The translations under genes and the position numbers were made by a program. DNA of 32,560 nt from an uncultured Christensenella sp. (lineage in GTDB: Bacteria; Bacillota; Clostridia; Christensenellales; Borkfalkiaceae). Under the pieces are notes generated by a model, which saw only the letters and a program-made list of their open reading frames with translations, was not told where the DNA came from and did not search any database. The stretch spans positions 43,934-76,493 of the forward strand of contig CAJUGP010000005.1 of assembly GCA_910586365.1 (NCBI GenBank), written 5' to 3'. Every line of letters starts with the position of its first letter. The stretch's first letter is position 1. This document shows positions 20,486 through 29,099 of this stretch, one piece after another.

Positions 20486-22206
20486 TCGTCCTTCAAATAC
20501 GCGTCCTTCACTCCGTTCGCGTCGCGCACGGTCAAGTCGTAGCGCATGAGCTCGGCGAGCGTCTTGCTCTCCACGTTGCCAGTGCCCGTAGTGGACGCCG
20601 TCAAATCGTCGTCGTGCAAAATAACGATATGCCCGTCGCGCGTGAGCTTGCCGTCGAGCTCCAAATGCGTCGCGCCGTTTTCCACAGCGAGCCGCACCGC
20701 GCCGAGCGAGTTTTCGTAGGTCAGATTGGAGCAGCCGCGGTGCGCCACGTTCATTGCCGTGCGCGTGACGCTGCCCGTCTCGTACGTCGCCAAAGCGTCG
20801 TACACGTCGCGGAAATACGGACTGACAATGCCGTACGCGCCGCTGTTCACGCTGTCGCAAATATCCGCGTAGAGCGCCGACTCGGGCACTACCCACACCG
20901 TCTCGAACCGCGCCTGAATATACGTTACGGCTTCGACGGTCGCAAGCCGCTGCGGCAGCACCGCCACCGTAGCAAGATTGGCATGCACCTCCGCCACGAG
21001 CGCGGACAGCGCGCGCGGCTCGTCGTACGCTATCATGCCGCGCATTGCGGGGCACGCCGTGCGCACACGCTTGACCAGCGCGGGGTCGGACGACAGCACC
21101 GATATATCCAAAATATTGCGCGTCGTACTCATGTACTCGACAAACGCGTCCGCCGCCGCCACGCTTTCCACGCGCACGACGGGCACTATTCGCCCGCGCA
21201 TAGCCAAGTAAACGTCGTCGAACGCGCCCAGGATTTCACCGTTCGCGCCGACGACGTTGCCGTCCGCGTCGTACCGCAAAATCGCGTTGGACGGGCGCGC
21301 GTCCGCCGTAAGCGCCGCATCGAGCGTCGCGCCGTCCGTGATATCGCACGCCACGGTCGGACCGTTGACAATGCCGCCGTTGTCGTAGTACGTGCTTGCG
21401 ATAAGCCTGTCGTCGATGCTCGCGGGTTGTTCCGCCGCGGGCTCGTTTATTTTCACCGACGCGATTTGCATTTGACTCCTGTTTACGAGCAGCGCGAAGC
21501 CGCCGCTGTCGAGCGCGCCGCCGAGGTGCGCGTCCTTAATCGACACGTCCCAATCGTGCAAAAGTATGCCGTCCATATAATATAAACAGCGCGTGCCGAC
21601 AAGCTCTATGCGCATGGTATGCAGCTTTTTGTCGCTTATGTCCTTGACGATTTTGGAATTGCTGTCGTTGGCGGACGTCTTGTTGAGCGAGGACACGGCG
21701 TTTTCGCCCTTGACGCGATAATTGACCATGTATCCGATAAGCCGATTGTCGACGGTCTGCGTGTGGAACATTACGGCGATAAACCGACTCGTGTCCGTCC
21801 AGCTAACCATGCGGAAGGTCATTTCGAACGTGAAATCGCGATACGTTCTGTCGGCGGCGATTTTGTACGCCGCACCGTAATAATTCGCGGCAGTGCCGCC
21901 CGTCGTCGCACTGTGGAACACCGACATTTCGCCGTCGAAAAAGGTCGTGCGAGTATTACCCGTATCGCACTTATCTATAAGCTCCCAATCGTCGGGCACG
22001 GCGGTAAAATCGCTCGCCGAGTAATCGCCGCCCGCAGCGGGCGCAGTATCGGTCGCCGTCGAGGACTCCACGCCCACGCCGCCGTGCGTCGCCGTTCTTC
22101 CCTCGCCGCGCGGCGCGAAAATTCCGAACGCCGCCGTCGCCGCGACTGCCGCCGCCAGCGCAACCGCGAGCAAAATCGACAAAACCGCAAATCTTTTGAT
22201 TCTCAT
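20425..22206 (-). CDS. Exported GDPD-type protein, catalytic domain truncated by the element
   Basis: This 593-residue protein has a signal peptide (about 1-28, IKRFAVLSILLAVALAAAVAA) and a concanavalin/DUF1080-like beta domain (about 75-255). A region follows that looks like a degenerate GDPD barrel (about 265-480), and then the start of a true glycerophosphodiester phosphodiesterase domain. That last domain has AHRGCSNLTYENS with the catalytic HRG near 489-491, LELDGKLTRDGHIVILHDDDL, and TASTTGTGNVESKTLAELM. It ends after about 109 residues, where the family needs about 230-250 and further metal-binding and catalytic residues. The last codons (near EQRKADLGVKLTI) lie in element-like DNA. 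The protein is probably inactive. GGAG precedes the start, and it shares an operon with the lipoprotein 9 bp upstream. Confidence 0.82.
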   Translation of the reverse strand: MRIKRFAVLSILLAVALAAAVAATAAFGIFAPRGEGRTATHGGVGVESSTATDTAPAAGGDYSASDFTAVPDDWELIDKCDTGNTRTTFFDGEMSVFHSATTGGTAANYYGAAYKIAADRTYRDFTFEMTFRMVSWTDTSRFIAVMFHTQTVDNRLIGYMVNYRVKGENAVSSLNKTSANDSNSKIVKDISDKKLHTMRIELVGTRCLYYMDGILLHDWDVSIKDAHLGGALDSGGFALLVNRSQMQIASVKINEPAAEQPASIDDRLIASTYYDNGGIVNGPTVACDITDGATLDAALTADARPSNAILRYDADGNVVGANGEILGAFDDVYLAMRGRIVPVVRVESVAAADAFVEYMSTTRNILDISVLSSDPALVKRVRTACPAMRGMIAYDEPRALSALVAEVHANLATVAVLPQRLATVEAVTYIQARFETVWVVPESALYADICDSVNSGAYGIVSPYFRDVYDALATYETGSVTRTAMNVAHRGCSNLTYENSLGAVRLAVENGATHLELDGKLTRDGHIVILHDDDLTASTTGTGNVESKTLAELMRYDLTVRDANGVKDAYLKDDDGNDIIEQRKADLGVKLTI

Positions 22207-22215
22207 GATACTCTC

Positions 22216-25200
22216 CTATGCCCCGACGGTACAATTCGTAACCGTGCCGTTGCCCTCCGCGGTCGCCGCTAGCGTTTGCGCGCTCGACCCGTCGGGCTTG
22301 GTAAACGCGGCGACGCCGCACGCGCAGTTTTCTATCTTGCCGTAATTGGCGTAAGCGAACGCCGCCGCTCCGCCGTAGTTGGCGGCAATCGCGCCGCCCG
22401 TCACCGTAACGCCGCGCACGACGCCGCGGTTACAGCCCGCGATAAACGCCGTAAAGTTGGTAGACTTGACGTCGAACCCGCTCACCGTAAAATCGTAAAC
22501 CTCGCCGCCCTCGCCTATATAATTGAACAGCGTGCGCGCAAAGCTCTCGGGCGTAAACGCGAGCGCGTAGTCGGATTTAAAGCCCGAAAGCGTATGCCCC
22601 GCGCCGTCGAATTTGCCGACGAACGCCACGCCCACGCCCATACCGTCCTTTATATCGCAAACGGTATTGCCGCCGCCGTCCAGGCTCAGCGGTATACAGC
22701 CTATGCTGTACTGCTTGCCGCCGAAATCTATATCCGCGCCGAGCACGTAATATCCGTCAAGGTTGTCGTTGATTGCGGCAAACTCCGCCGCCGTAGTCAC
22801 GCGCTGCCAAAGCTCCAACTCGATTTGCCCGACCGCCGTGTAGTCGATTTCGTTCTTATACGAAAATGCTACGACGCGCTTGCCCGCCTTGTACGCGCCC
22901 GCTGTTATGCCCGCCTCGGCGGCGGTGACGACGCGCGCGTCGCCCGTATTGGTTTTGAGCGTAAACGACAGATATTCGTCGAGGTCGAACGCGCCGTTCG
23001 CGTCCAGCTCTATCCGCGCCGCGCCCGCCTTCTTTTCCACGATAAGCTCGGACACGTATTCGCCCTGCGGCTCCCGCGCAGTCACCTTTATGACGGCGTA
23101 CAAATACTCGTCGCCCGCGCGCTTGTAGAAGGTCACGTACTGCGCGACGTCCGCCTTGCTCGCGTCGTAAGTGCTCTCGACGTACCCATCGGGCGCGCCC
23201 GACTGCTCCGACCCGTCGGTAAAGACGAGCCGCAGCGGCACTGCCGAAAGGTTGATTTCAGAGCCGACCACCGCCTCGAACCCGCCTTGCGTGCCGTCCT
23301 CGATGCGGTTGATATAGGGCGCGCCGATTGTCGGCTTTACGTTGCAGCAGTATTTGCCCGTATCGGAAAACCTGAACATAACCGACAGCGAACCGCCCGT
23401 CGTGCCGCTCGGTATTTTGAGCTTGAACGTGACGGCGTTGCCGCGCGCCGCGCTGCCCGTAACCGACACCGCGCCCGAGTACCCGCCCCAAGAATGAACG
23501 TATACGCCGCTTACGACGGCAGGATTGGCGAGTATAACAGTAACCTCGTTGTCAACGCCCACGTACCAGGTATCGGGGCTGTCCGCGATTATGCGGAACG
23601 TGTCGTTGCAGTACACTGTGCCGTGCCCGTCGAGATACCGCCAGCCGTCGCCGAGTATGCCTGTAAGGTCGGAATAGTCGCACACGTAGCCGTTGACCGC
23701 GCGCTCGCCCGTATAATCGCCGTCGGCGCGCACGAGGTCGAGCGCAACCGCGTTGCCGTTTCTCAGCCCGTCCGAAACGTACGACACTACGTTTTTGACG
23801 ACGCCGTAATTATACGCGGAGATTATCGCGCCGTGCGAATACATATTGGACACAACGCAGTTATATTCGACGGTTATGTTTTCCAAGCGTCCTTCGTTAT
23901 AGCCCACCAAAATCGAGCTGTAATCCATACCGCGCACGGTCACGCCCGCCAGCACGAGATTGCGTATGCGCCCGCTCTTGCCGAGGTATCCGAACATCGC
24001 CGCGCCGCCGCCCTTGTACCGCTCGTTGTACGAATACCCGCCCTTTTTGAGCTCGTAATTCATAACGGAATAGCCCGCGCCGTCGAGCGTGCCCGTAAAC
24101 GCGACGCCGCGCGCCTCGGGGTCGCCCACGCCGCTGCGGTCCAGCGCGACGGTCGTCGCCGCGGTGTGCGCGTCGTTGCTCCAAGTCATATTGAGCGGCG
24201 CGTTGCCTATCTGCTTGCCGCCCGCCGCAAAGTCGATATCGTTTTTGAGAACGTAGTAGCCGTCGAGCGCGGCAGCCATGGAATACCACGCGCCCGCGCC
24301 GTCTATGCCGTACGCAACCACAACCGTCACGTACTCCTCGCGCGCGCCGTCGGAGAGCTTGACGAGCGTTTCGCCCATGCCGAGCTCGGACACGGGCGCT
24401 TTGCCGTCCGTGAGCGTAAGCGTTTTCCCGTCGGCAGTGACGGCGGTAACGGGCGTAAAGCCTATATCGCCCGTCACGTCGTACGCCGCGGGCGCGGTCC
24501 ACACGCCCGTACCGTTGTTGCCGTCGTCGCCCGAGTACGTCCAAAGATTGACGACGCGTCCGCCGACCGCCGCAGGCGCGTTTACGTAAATGCGGAACGC
24601 CGCGCCGAAAACGCCGTCCTTTTCAAACTCTATTTCGTACCGCCCCGCGACGCTCAAATCGTAATCGGTTACGACGTCGTCTAGCCCGAGCTCGATATTC
24701 TCGGGCTCGGCGTTTGTATAATGAATTTGCGCTGAAAGCCCCGTCAAATCGAGCGCGGCAGCGCCCGCGATATATTCCAGCTTTTGCGGCGCGCGCACAA
24801 GCGCGAGCCTGTCCGCGACCTTGGCGACGACGCACTCTACCGCCGCCGACAATTCCGAATTGCAATGCTTGCCCGTATTGTCGGCAAGCGCCATAACGGC
24901 GACCTCATGCCCCCCCGCGGCGATTCCCGCCACGGTATAGGAAGTAGCCGTAACTACCGACGCGCGCTCGCCGTCGATATAAACGGCGTACGCAACGGCG
25001 TTATCGACCGCAGCCCACGACACCGTGTCGCCGTCCGCCGTCGGCACGGGCGCGTCGAGCGGCTCGGCGGCGCTGTTCAATACGTATACGACCTCCGCCG
25101 ACAAGTCGGACGGGGTATAGCCCGCGTCCGTCGAAACGGCGCGCACCGTCACGACGTACGTGCCGTCCTCCGTCGCGTCGAGCACGTACTCGGCGACGGT

Positions 25201-25920
25201 CAACGTCGCAGCCTTGTCGCCGTTTACGTAAACCTCGTAGCCCGTCGCATGCGCCACCGCCGTCCACGTAACCGCATTCCCGCTTATAGACAAAACGGGC
25301 GCGTCCAGCTTTTCGGTCGTCGCGACGGTAACGGTGTAAACGACCGCCGCCGACGCCGCCGAGCTTTCGTACCCGTCCTCCGCAGTAACCGCGCGCACGG
25401 TAATCTCGTAACGCCCCGCCGCGGTTATATTCAATTCGTATCGCGTTTCCGTAACGGTCGCCGCCTTATCGCCGTCTATGTAAACTTCGTAGCCCGTCGC
25501 GTGCGCCACCGCCGCCCACGACACGACGCTGCCGTCGAGCGTGAGCACGGGCGCGGCGAGCGTCTGCTTGGGCACGTCGGGCTTGCTATCCAAAACGTAC
25601 TTAATCGCCGCCGACAGCTCGGACGCGGCATACCCGCTTTCGTCGGTAGTCGCGCGCACGCGCACCTCGTAAATGCCGAAAGCCGTAACGCCCAATTCGT
25701 AGCGCGTTTCCGCAACGCTCGCCGCTCTGTCGCCGTCTATGTAAACCTCGTAGCCCGTCGCGTGGTCGACCGCTTCCCACGACACGACGCTGCCGTCGAG
25801 CGTGAGCACGGGCGCGACGAGCGGCGTAGGCGCTTCGGGCTTGTCGCCGCACGCGATAAGCGCGCCGATACACAAAGCGAGTATCGCCGCAAATATCAAC
25901 GAAAACCGTTTTCTCATCAT
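22216..25920 (-). CDS. Large surface lipoprotein with FN3-like and GLUG-like repeats
   Basis: This 1,234-residue protein begins with a lipoprotein signal (MMRKRFSLIFAAILALCIGA, then LIACGDKPE, modified Cys at about 24). Four tandem FN3-like repeats of about 84 residues follow, each with APVL...V.W.AV.HATGYEVY..G..A. Next are a Big_3-like domain (about 370-450) and two blocks of GLUG/IgA-protease-like beta-helix repeats (L.GYYVL..DIDF, F.G.LDGAGY, LVGYNEG). It is probably anchored outside the membrane and binds carbohydrate or protein; no enzyme motif is seen. The start was chosen for AAGGAG eight bases upstream; the frame extends to 26031 without support. The GDPD-type gene follows in the same operon. 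Confidence 0.85.
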   Translation of the reverse strand: MMRKRFSLIFAAILALCIGALIACGDKPEAPTPLVAPVLTLDGSVVSWEAVDHATGYEVYIDGDRAASVAETRYELGVTAFGIYEVRVRATTDESGYAASELSAAIKYVLDSKPDVPKQTLAAPVLTLDGSVVSWAAVAHATGYEVYIDGDKAATVTETRYELNITAAGRYEITVRAVTAEDGYESSAASAAVVYTVTVATTEKLDAPVLSISGNAVTWTAVAHATGYEVYVNGDKAATLTVAEYVLDATEDGTYVVTVRAVSTDAGYTPSDLSAEVVYVLNSAAEPLDAPVPTADGDTVSWAAVDNAVAYAVYIDGERASVVTATSYTVAGIAAGGHEVAVMALADNTGKHCNSELSAAVECVVAKVADRLALVRAPQKLEYIAGAAALDLTGLSAQIHYTNAEPENIELGLDDVVTDYDLSVAGRYEIEFEKDGVFGAAFRIYVNAPAAVGGRVVNLWTYSGDDGNNGTGVWTAPAAYDVTGDIGFTPVTAVTADGKTLTLTDGKAPVSELGMGETLVKLSDGAREEYVTVVVAYGIDGAGAWYSMAAALDGYYVLKNDIDFAAGGKQIGNAPLNMTWSNDAHTAATTVALDRSGVGDPEARGVAFTGTLDGAGYSVMNYELKKGGYSYNERYKGGGAAMFGYLGKSGRIRNLVLAGVTVRGMDYSSILVGYNEGRLENITVEYNCVVSNMYSHGAIISAYNYGVVKNVVSYVSDGLRNGNAVALDLVRADGDYTGERAVNGYVCDYSDLTGILGDGWRYLDGHGTVYCNDTFRIIADSPDTWYVGVDNEVTVILANPAVVSGVYVHSWGGYSGAVSVTGSAARGNAVTFKLKIPSGTTGGSLSVMFRFSDTGKYCCNVKPTIGAPYINRIEDGTQGGFEAVVGSEINLSAVPLRLVFTDGSEQSGAPDGYVESTYDASKADVAQYVTFYKRAGDEYLYAVIKVTAREPQGEYVSELIVEKKAGAARIELDANGAFDLDEYLSFTLKTNTGDARVVTAAEAGITAGAYKAGKRVVAFSYKNEIDYTAVGQIELELWQRVTTAAEFAAINDNLDGYYVLGADIDFGGKQYSIGCIPLSLDGGGNTVCDIKDGMGVGVAFVGKFDGAGHTLSGFKSDYALAFTPESFARTLFNYIGEGGEVYDFTVSGFDVKSTNFTAFIAGCNRGVVRGVTVTGGAIAANYGGAAAFAYANYGKIENCACGVAAFTKPDGSSAQTLAATAEGNGTVTNCTVGA
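25231..25820. repeat. Near-identical direct repeats encoding FN3-like modules
   Basis: Blocks of about 70-75 bp around 25485-25560 and 25745-25815 are almost identical, and a diverged copy lies around 25231-25290. They correspond to the SVVSW.AV.HATGYEVYIDG part of successive FN3-like modules, spaced about 250 bp. Such repeats allow module gain or loss and could also cause assembly collapse. Confidence 0.75.
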
Positions 25921-26071
25921 TCGTTTCTCCTTACGGCAACGCCGTAACGACGCAACCGTCCGCCCCCGCGCCGATTGCCGCTTGTTGCGGCGATAAATGC
26001 GCCGACCGCAGTTTAAGCCGCATTCGCCCAAACCGTTCGCGTCTCACCCAATCGCCAACCTTGATATCGGT

Positions 26072-26100
26072 AGTGTAGCACACAAATACGCGCAAGTCAA
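26072..26100 (-). promoter_or_regulatory. Promoter of the lipoprotein/GDPD operon
   Basis: Minus strand: TTGACT (26100-26095), 17-bp spacer, TACACT (26077-26072). It gives a leader of about 145 nt before the lipoprotein start. Apart from this promoter and the terminator at 26227-26257, the 25921-26292 gap shows nothing. Confidence 0.82.
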
Positions 26101-26226
26101 TACGTTTTTTAATTTTATTAAAAAATTATTTCAAGCAATCGCGCGCAAAATTACCGCCGATTTATCGCTCGGCGCGCGAATTTGCCGCAAGGCAACGCGC
26201 AAACGAAACATTTGCTTAACAAATTT

Positions 26227-26257
26227 AAAAAACCGCCGTTCCATAACGAAACGACGG
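26227..26257 (-). terminator. Terminator of the purF operon
   Basis: Minus strand: 8-nt arms (26257-26250 and 26240-26233, one G-U pair) around a 9-nt loop, followed by TTTTTTAAATTT. It lies about 35 bp after the cytidine deaminase stop. Confidence 0.82.
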
Positions 26258-26292
26258 AAATGCGCATATTCGCATATGTAAGCGCAATCGCC

Positions 26293-26691
26293 CTATATCC
26301 ACCACTCGGGCGTCAGCTCGCCGAGCGTGACGACGCGCCCGGTCGAGTAATCGAGCATGATTTGAATTTGCTTATACGATTTGGGCATGAGCTGAACCAT
26401 AAGCTCGCGGCACGCGCCGCACGGCGCGCCCGTTTTGCCGTCGGGCATGACAGCCAAAACCTTGTCGATAGCCTCGTCGCCCGCGGTCAGCATATTGAAA
26501 ATCGCGTTGCGCTCGGCGCAAATACCGAGCGTTGAGCATGTGTCTACGCACACGCCCGTGTAAAGCTTACCCGACGCCGCGAGCACCGCGGCAGCCACGC
26601 CGCCCGCCTCCACATACTCGGAAACGCGCCTGCCGTTTTGCACGGCGACCGCCGCCGCATACATTTTATCCCAAATATCGTCCGATTTCAT
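26293..26691 (-). CDS. cdd: Cytidine deaminase-type enzyme
   Basis: This 132-residue protein has the zinc-dependent deaminase signatures CAERNAIF (Cys ligand and catalytic Glu, about 58-65) and PCGACRE (two Cys ligands, about 89-95), as in the homotetrameric CDA family, whose usual length is about 130. It would convert cytidine or deoxycytidine to uridine forms in pyrimidine salvage. A blasticidin-deaminase-like specificity cannot be excluded. The start lacks a strong ribosome-binding site and lies 6 bp after the stop of the membrane protein gene, so translation is probably coupled. It is the last gene of the purF operon. Confidence 0.85.
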   Translation of the reverse strand: MKSDDIWDKMYAAAVAVQNGRRVSEYVEAGGVAAAVLAASGKLYTGVCVDTCSTLGICAERNAIFNMLTAGDEAIDKVLAVMPDGKTGAPCGACRELMVQLMPKSYKQIQIMLDYSTGRVVTLGELTPEWWI

Positions 26692-26697
26692 GATGAG

Positions 26698-27438
26698 TTA
26701 TTGCTTGGTAGCGTTCACGTCGTCGCGCACGTACAGCCCCGAAAGCTTGGGGAACGCAAAGCCGTAGCTCTTGGTCGCCTGTTTGAGCGCATACGGCACG
26801 ACGAACCGCTCTTTGGTGCTGTTGACGTCGAAATACTTAATGCGCATGCCGCCGACAACGCCGTACACGGGCACGTTGTTTACGAACACGATTTTGCATT
26901 TGACGGTTTTGTCGCCGCGGTCGAGCGTGCCTTTGTAGATTTCTTTTTCGCCCTTGGCTATACGCAGGTCCGCGTCCATGTCCGCGAAAAAGTCGGCGCG
27001 CAGAAATTCGAGCTCGAACGACGACGGGTTTTTGTACTCGTTTCTATCCGCCTCGACCACGTGCTCGCCGTCGTAAAACACCGAACGGTGCTTGGACATT
27101 ATGCGAAAGCAGTAGCGCACGTCGCCGTCCACCTCGGTATACTGCAAAAAGCTCATGGGCGCGATTGCGCGTACCGCGGTGTAGAAGAATACGATAAACA
27201 CCGTTGCGACCACGCCGCTTATCATGCACGCAATCGAGACCGTGCCGTCGGTAAGCATGGACGCGACGAGCAGCGCGATTGCGCCTATGCCCAGCATAAA
27301 GTACACGGCAAGCTGCCACGCCCGCGTGGTGTACACGTCGTTGCGCACGCTTTTTATGCTCGCCGCGCGGGCTTTGAGCGTGTTGTTAAACCGCTCGCGC
27401 GCGGGCTGCGGCGCGGTCGGCATATCTTTGTTTTCCAT
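26698..27438 (-). CDS. Unknown two-pass membrane protein
   Basis: This 246-residue protein has a basic N-terminal region, two adjacent hydrophobic segments (about 42-62 and 67-90) and a soluble domain of about 155 residues. The domain contains SKHRSVFYDGEHVVEADRNEY, DADLRIAKGEKEIYKGTLDRGDK and GVVGGMRIKYFDVNSTKERF. The layout is a membrane-anchored cytoplasmic domain with many beta strands. I do not recognise the family. It sits between purF and the deaminase gene, with gaps of 14 and 6 bp, so it is co-expressed with nucleotide enzymes, but a functional link is not shown. Confidence 0.72.
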   Translation of the reverse strand: MENKDMPTAPQPARERFNNTLKARAASIKSVRNDVYTTRAWQLAVYFMLGIGAIALLVASMLTDGTVSIACMISGVVATVFIVFFYTAVRAIAPMSFLQYTEVDGDVRYCFRIMSKHRSVFYDGEHVVEADRNEYKNPSSFELEFLRADFFADMDADLRIAKGEKEIYKGTLDRGDKTVKCKIVFVNNVPVYGVVGGMRIKYFDVNSTKERFVVPYALKQATKSYGFAFPKLSGLYVRDDVNATKQ

Positions 27439-27452
27439 AATATGCTATACGC

Positions 27453-28811
27453 CTATTTGTCGGCGTCGGGGTAATTGCCCGTAAAGCACGCCTCGCAGTA
27501 CCTGTCGCAAAGCCCCACCTTTTTGAACGCCTCGATGGGCAGGTATCCGAGCGAGTCCGCGCCGATAGACTCGCGGATTTGTTCTATGCTCATGCGCACT
27601 GCGGCGAGCTGCGCGCGGTCGGGAATGTCCGAGCCGTACGGGCAGGAATATATAAACGGCGGCGACGCGATACGCATGTGCACGCTCTTTGCTCCGCCGT
27701 CCTTAATCATGCGAACGAGGTTGGCGCTGGTCGTGCCGCGCACAATCGAGTCGTCCACGAGCACTACGTTCTTGCCCTCGATTGCGCCGCGCATGGCGTT
27801 GAGCTTAATGGATACAGCTTCGCGGCGCACCGCGTCCGTGCCCTTGATAAACGTTCTGCCTACGTACGAATTTTTGACAAGCCCGTCGGCGTACGGAATG
27901 CCGCTGGCGTACGCATAGCCGAGCGCGAAATGCAAGCCCGAGCTGGGCACGCCCATGACGATATCCGCCTTGACGGGGTGCGCGGCGTAAAGCTCCCTGC
28001 CTATGTCTATGCGCGCCTGATAAACGCTCTTGCCGTCGAGATAGGAATCGGGCCGCGCAAAGTACACGTACTCGAACACGCACAGCGACGGCTTGACCTT
28101 GCCGACGTTGTCCTCGAACCGCGTCACGCCGTTCTCGTCTATTTTGATAAGCTCGCCCGGCTTAACGTCGCAAAGCGTCTGCGCCTTGATAACGTCGAAC
28201 GCCGACGATTCGGATGCAAAAAAATAGCTGTTGCCGCGCTTGCCCATGGACAGCGGCTTAAACCCGTACGGGTCGCGCACGGCAATGAGCTTTTTGGGGC
28301 TCATAACGACTATGGAATACGCGCCGCGCAGCTGCTTGGTCGCGTCGAGCACCGCCTGCTCCGCGCTGCCGCACTTGGTGCGCGCCACGGCGATGAGGTT
28401 CATCACCATTTCCGCGTGCGCCGACGATTGGAAAATCGCGCCGCGCTGTTCGAGCTTTGCCCTCAGCTCGTCGTAATTGGTTATCATGCCGTTCATGGCG
28501 ATAGTCATCGAGCCCTTGCAGTAGCGCGACACTATGGGCTGAACGCCGTCGTTATCCTCGCCCGTATAGCCGTAAAGCACGTGCCCCACGCCTATTTTGC
28601 CTTTGAGCGACGCGAGGTTGTGCGGGTTGAAAACCTCGTTGACAAGCCCTTTATCTTTAACGGTGTGCAGCTTTACGTAATCGTTGGTAACAATGCCGCA
28701 GCTCTCTTGCCCGCGGTGCTGCAACGTGTACAGCCCGTGATACAAATCGACCGCGACGTCGCCGCCGTCGAAATCGTACGCGCCCATAACTCCGCATTCT
28801 TCGTGTAACAT
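27453..28811 (-). CDS. purF: Amidophosphoribosyltransferase
   Basis: This 452-residue enzyme makes phosphoribosylamine from PRPP and glutamine, the first step of purine synthesis. It starts MLHEECGVMGAYDF, so a five-residue propeptide precedes the Ntn nucleophile Cys6. The glutaminase half shows LQHRGQESCGI; the transferase half has the PRPP motif VVLVDDSIVRGTT. Cysteines in CPYGSDIP and CEACFTG near the C-terminus fit the [4Fe-4S] ligands of Bacillus-type PurF. The start at 28811 was chosen from the propeptide length and the AAGGACG site; the open frame runs to 29084 but that extension has no PurF homology. A consensus promoter and a palindrome lie upstream. Confidence 0.95.
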   Translation of the reverse strand: MLHEECGVMGAYDFDGGDVAVDLYHGLYTLQHRGQESCGIVTNDYVKLHTVKDKGLVNEVFNPHNLASLKGKIGVGHVLYGYTGEDNDGVQPIVSRYCKGSMTIAMNGMITNYDELRAKLEQRGAIFQSSAHAEMVMNLIAVARTKCGSAEQAVLDATKQLRGAYSIVVMSPKKLIAVRDPYGFKPLSMGKRGNSYFFASESSAFDVIKAQTLCDVKPGELIKIDENGVTRFEDNVGKVKPSLCVFEYVYFARPDSYLDGKSVYQARIDIGRELYAAHPVKADIVMGVPSSGLHFALGYAYASGIPYADGLVKNSYVGRTFIKGTDAVRREAVSIKLNAMRGAIEGKNVVLVDDSIVRGTTSANLVRMIKDGGAKSVHMRIASPPFIYSCPYGSDIPDRAQLAAVRMSIEQIRESIGADSLGYLPIEAFKKVGLCDRYCEACFTGNYPDADK

Positions 28812-28859
28812 AAATCGTCCTTGTGTATGTAGGATAGCCGAAAAATCGACTTGCTCCGC

Positions 28860-28887
28860 GAATTTGCCCTTGCGTGCAAGCAAATTC
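28860..28887. promoter_or_regulatory. Palindrome in the purF leader
   Basis: Nested inverted repeats, GAATTTG/CAAATTC outside and CTTGC/GCAAG inside, give an almost perfect 28-bp palindrome just downstream of the predicted purF start site. It could be an operator or an RNA hairpin. It does not resemble the guanine riboswitch core that I know. Confidence 0.55.
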
Positions 28888-28893
28888 ACTTGT

Positions 28894-28922
28894 ATTATAT
28901 ACCGAATATCGAATTTTTGCAA
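28894..28922 (-). promoter_or_regulatory. purF promoter
   Basis: Minus strand: TTGCAA (28922-28917), 17-bp spacer, TATAAT (28899-28894). It gives a leader of about 75 nt. The rest of the 28923-29049 gap shows nothing. Confidence 0.85.
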
Positions 28923-29049
28923 GCCGATTAAGGCGGTATGCCCCAAACCGCCCGACGCTTTTTTTTGCATTGCCGCGTCAGCGCCCGCCGCGGCGCACCT
29001 CTCAAAATCGGCAAAGCGGCGACGGCACGCTACGCATATATTGCGCACG

Positions 29050-29078
29050 AAAAAAGACGAGACCGCAGTCTCGCCTTT
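29050..29078 (-). terminator. Terminator of the ftsH operon
   Basis: Minus strand: an approximately 11-bp stem (GGCGAGAC / GTCTCGTC core) with a TGCG tetraloop, followed by TTTTTTC. It lies about 20 bp after the unknown membrane protein gene. Confidence 0.85.
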
Positions 29079-29099
29079 CCGCAAACCGTATAATAACGA

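Noticed and set aside
28812..28893. Guanine/adenine riboswitch in the purF leader
   Set aside because: The leader is only about 75 nt, and I could not find the conserved junction and loop sequences. A simple palindrome explains the structure better.
27453..29084. PurF with a 91-residue N-terminal extension
   Set aside because: PurF needs a short propeptide before its Cys nucleophile. The extension would cover the promoter and palindrome and has no PurF-like sequence.
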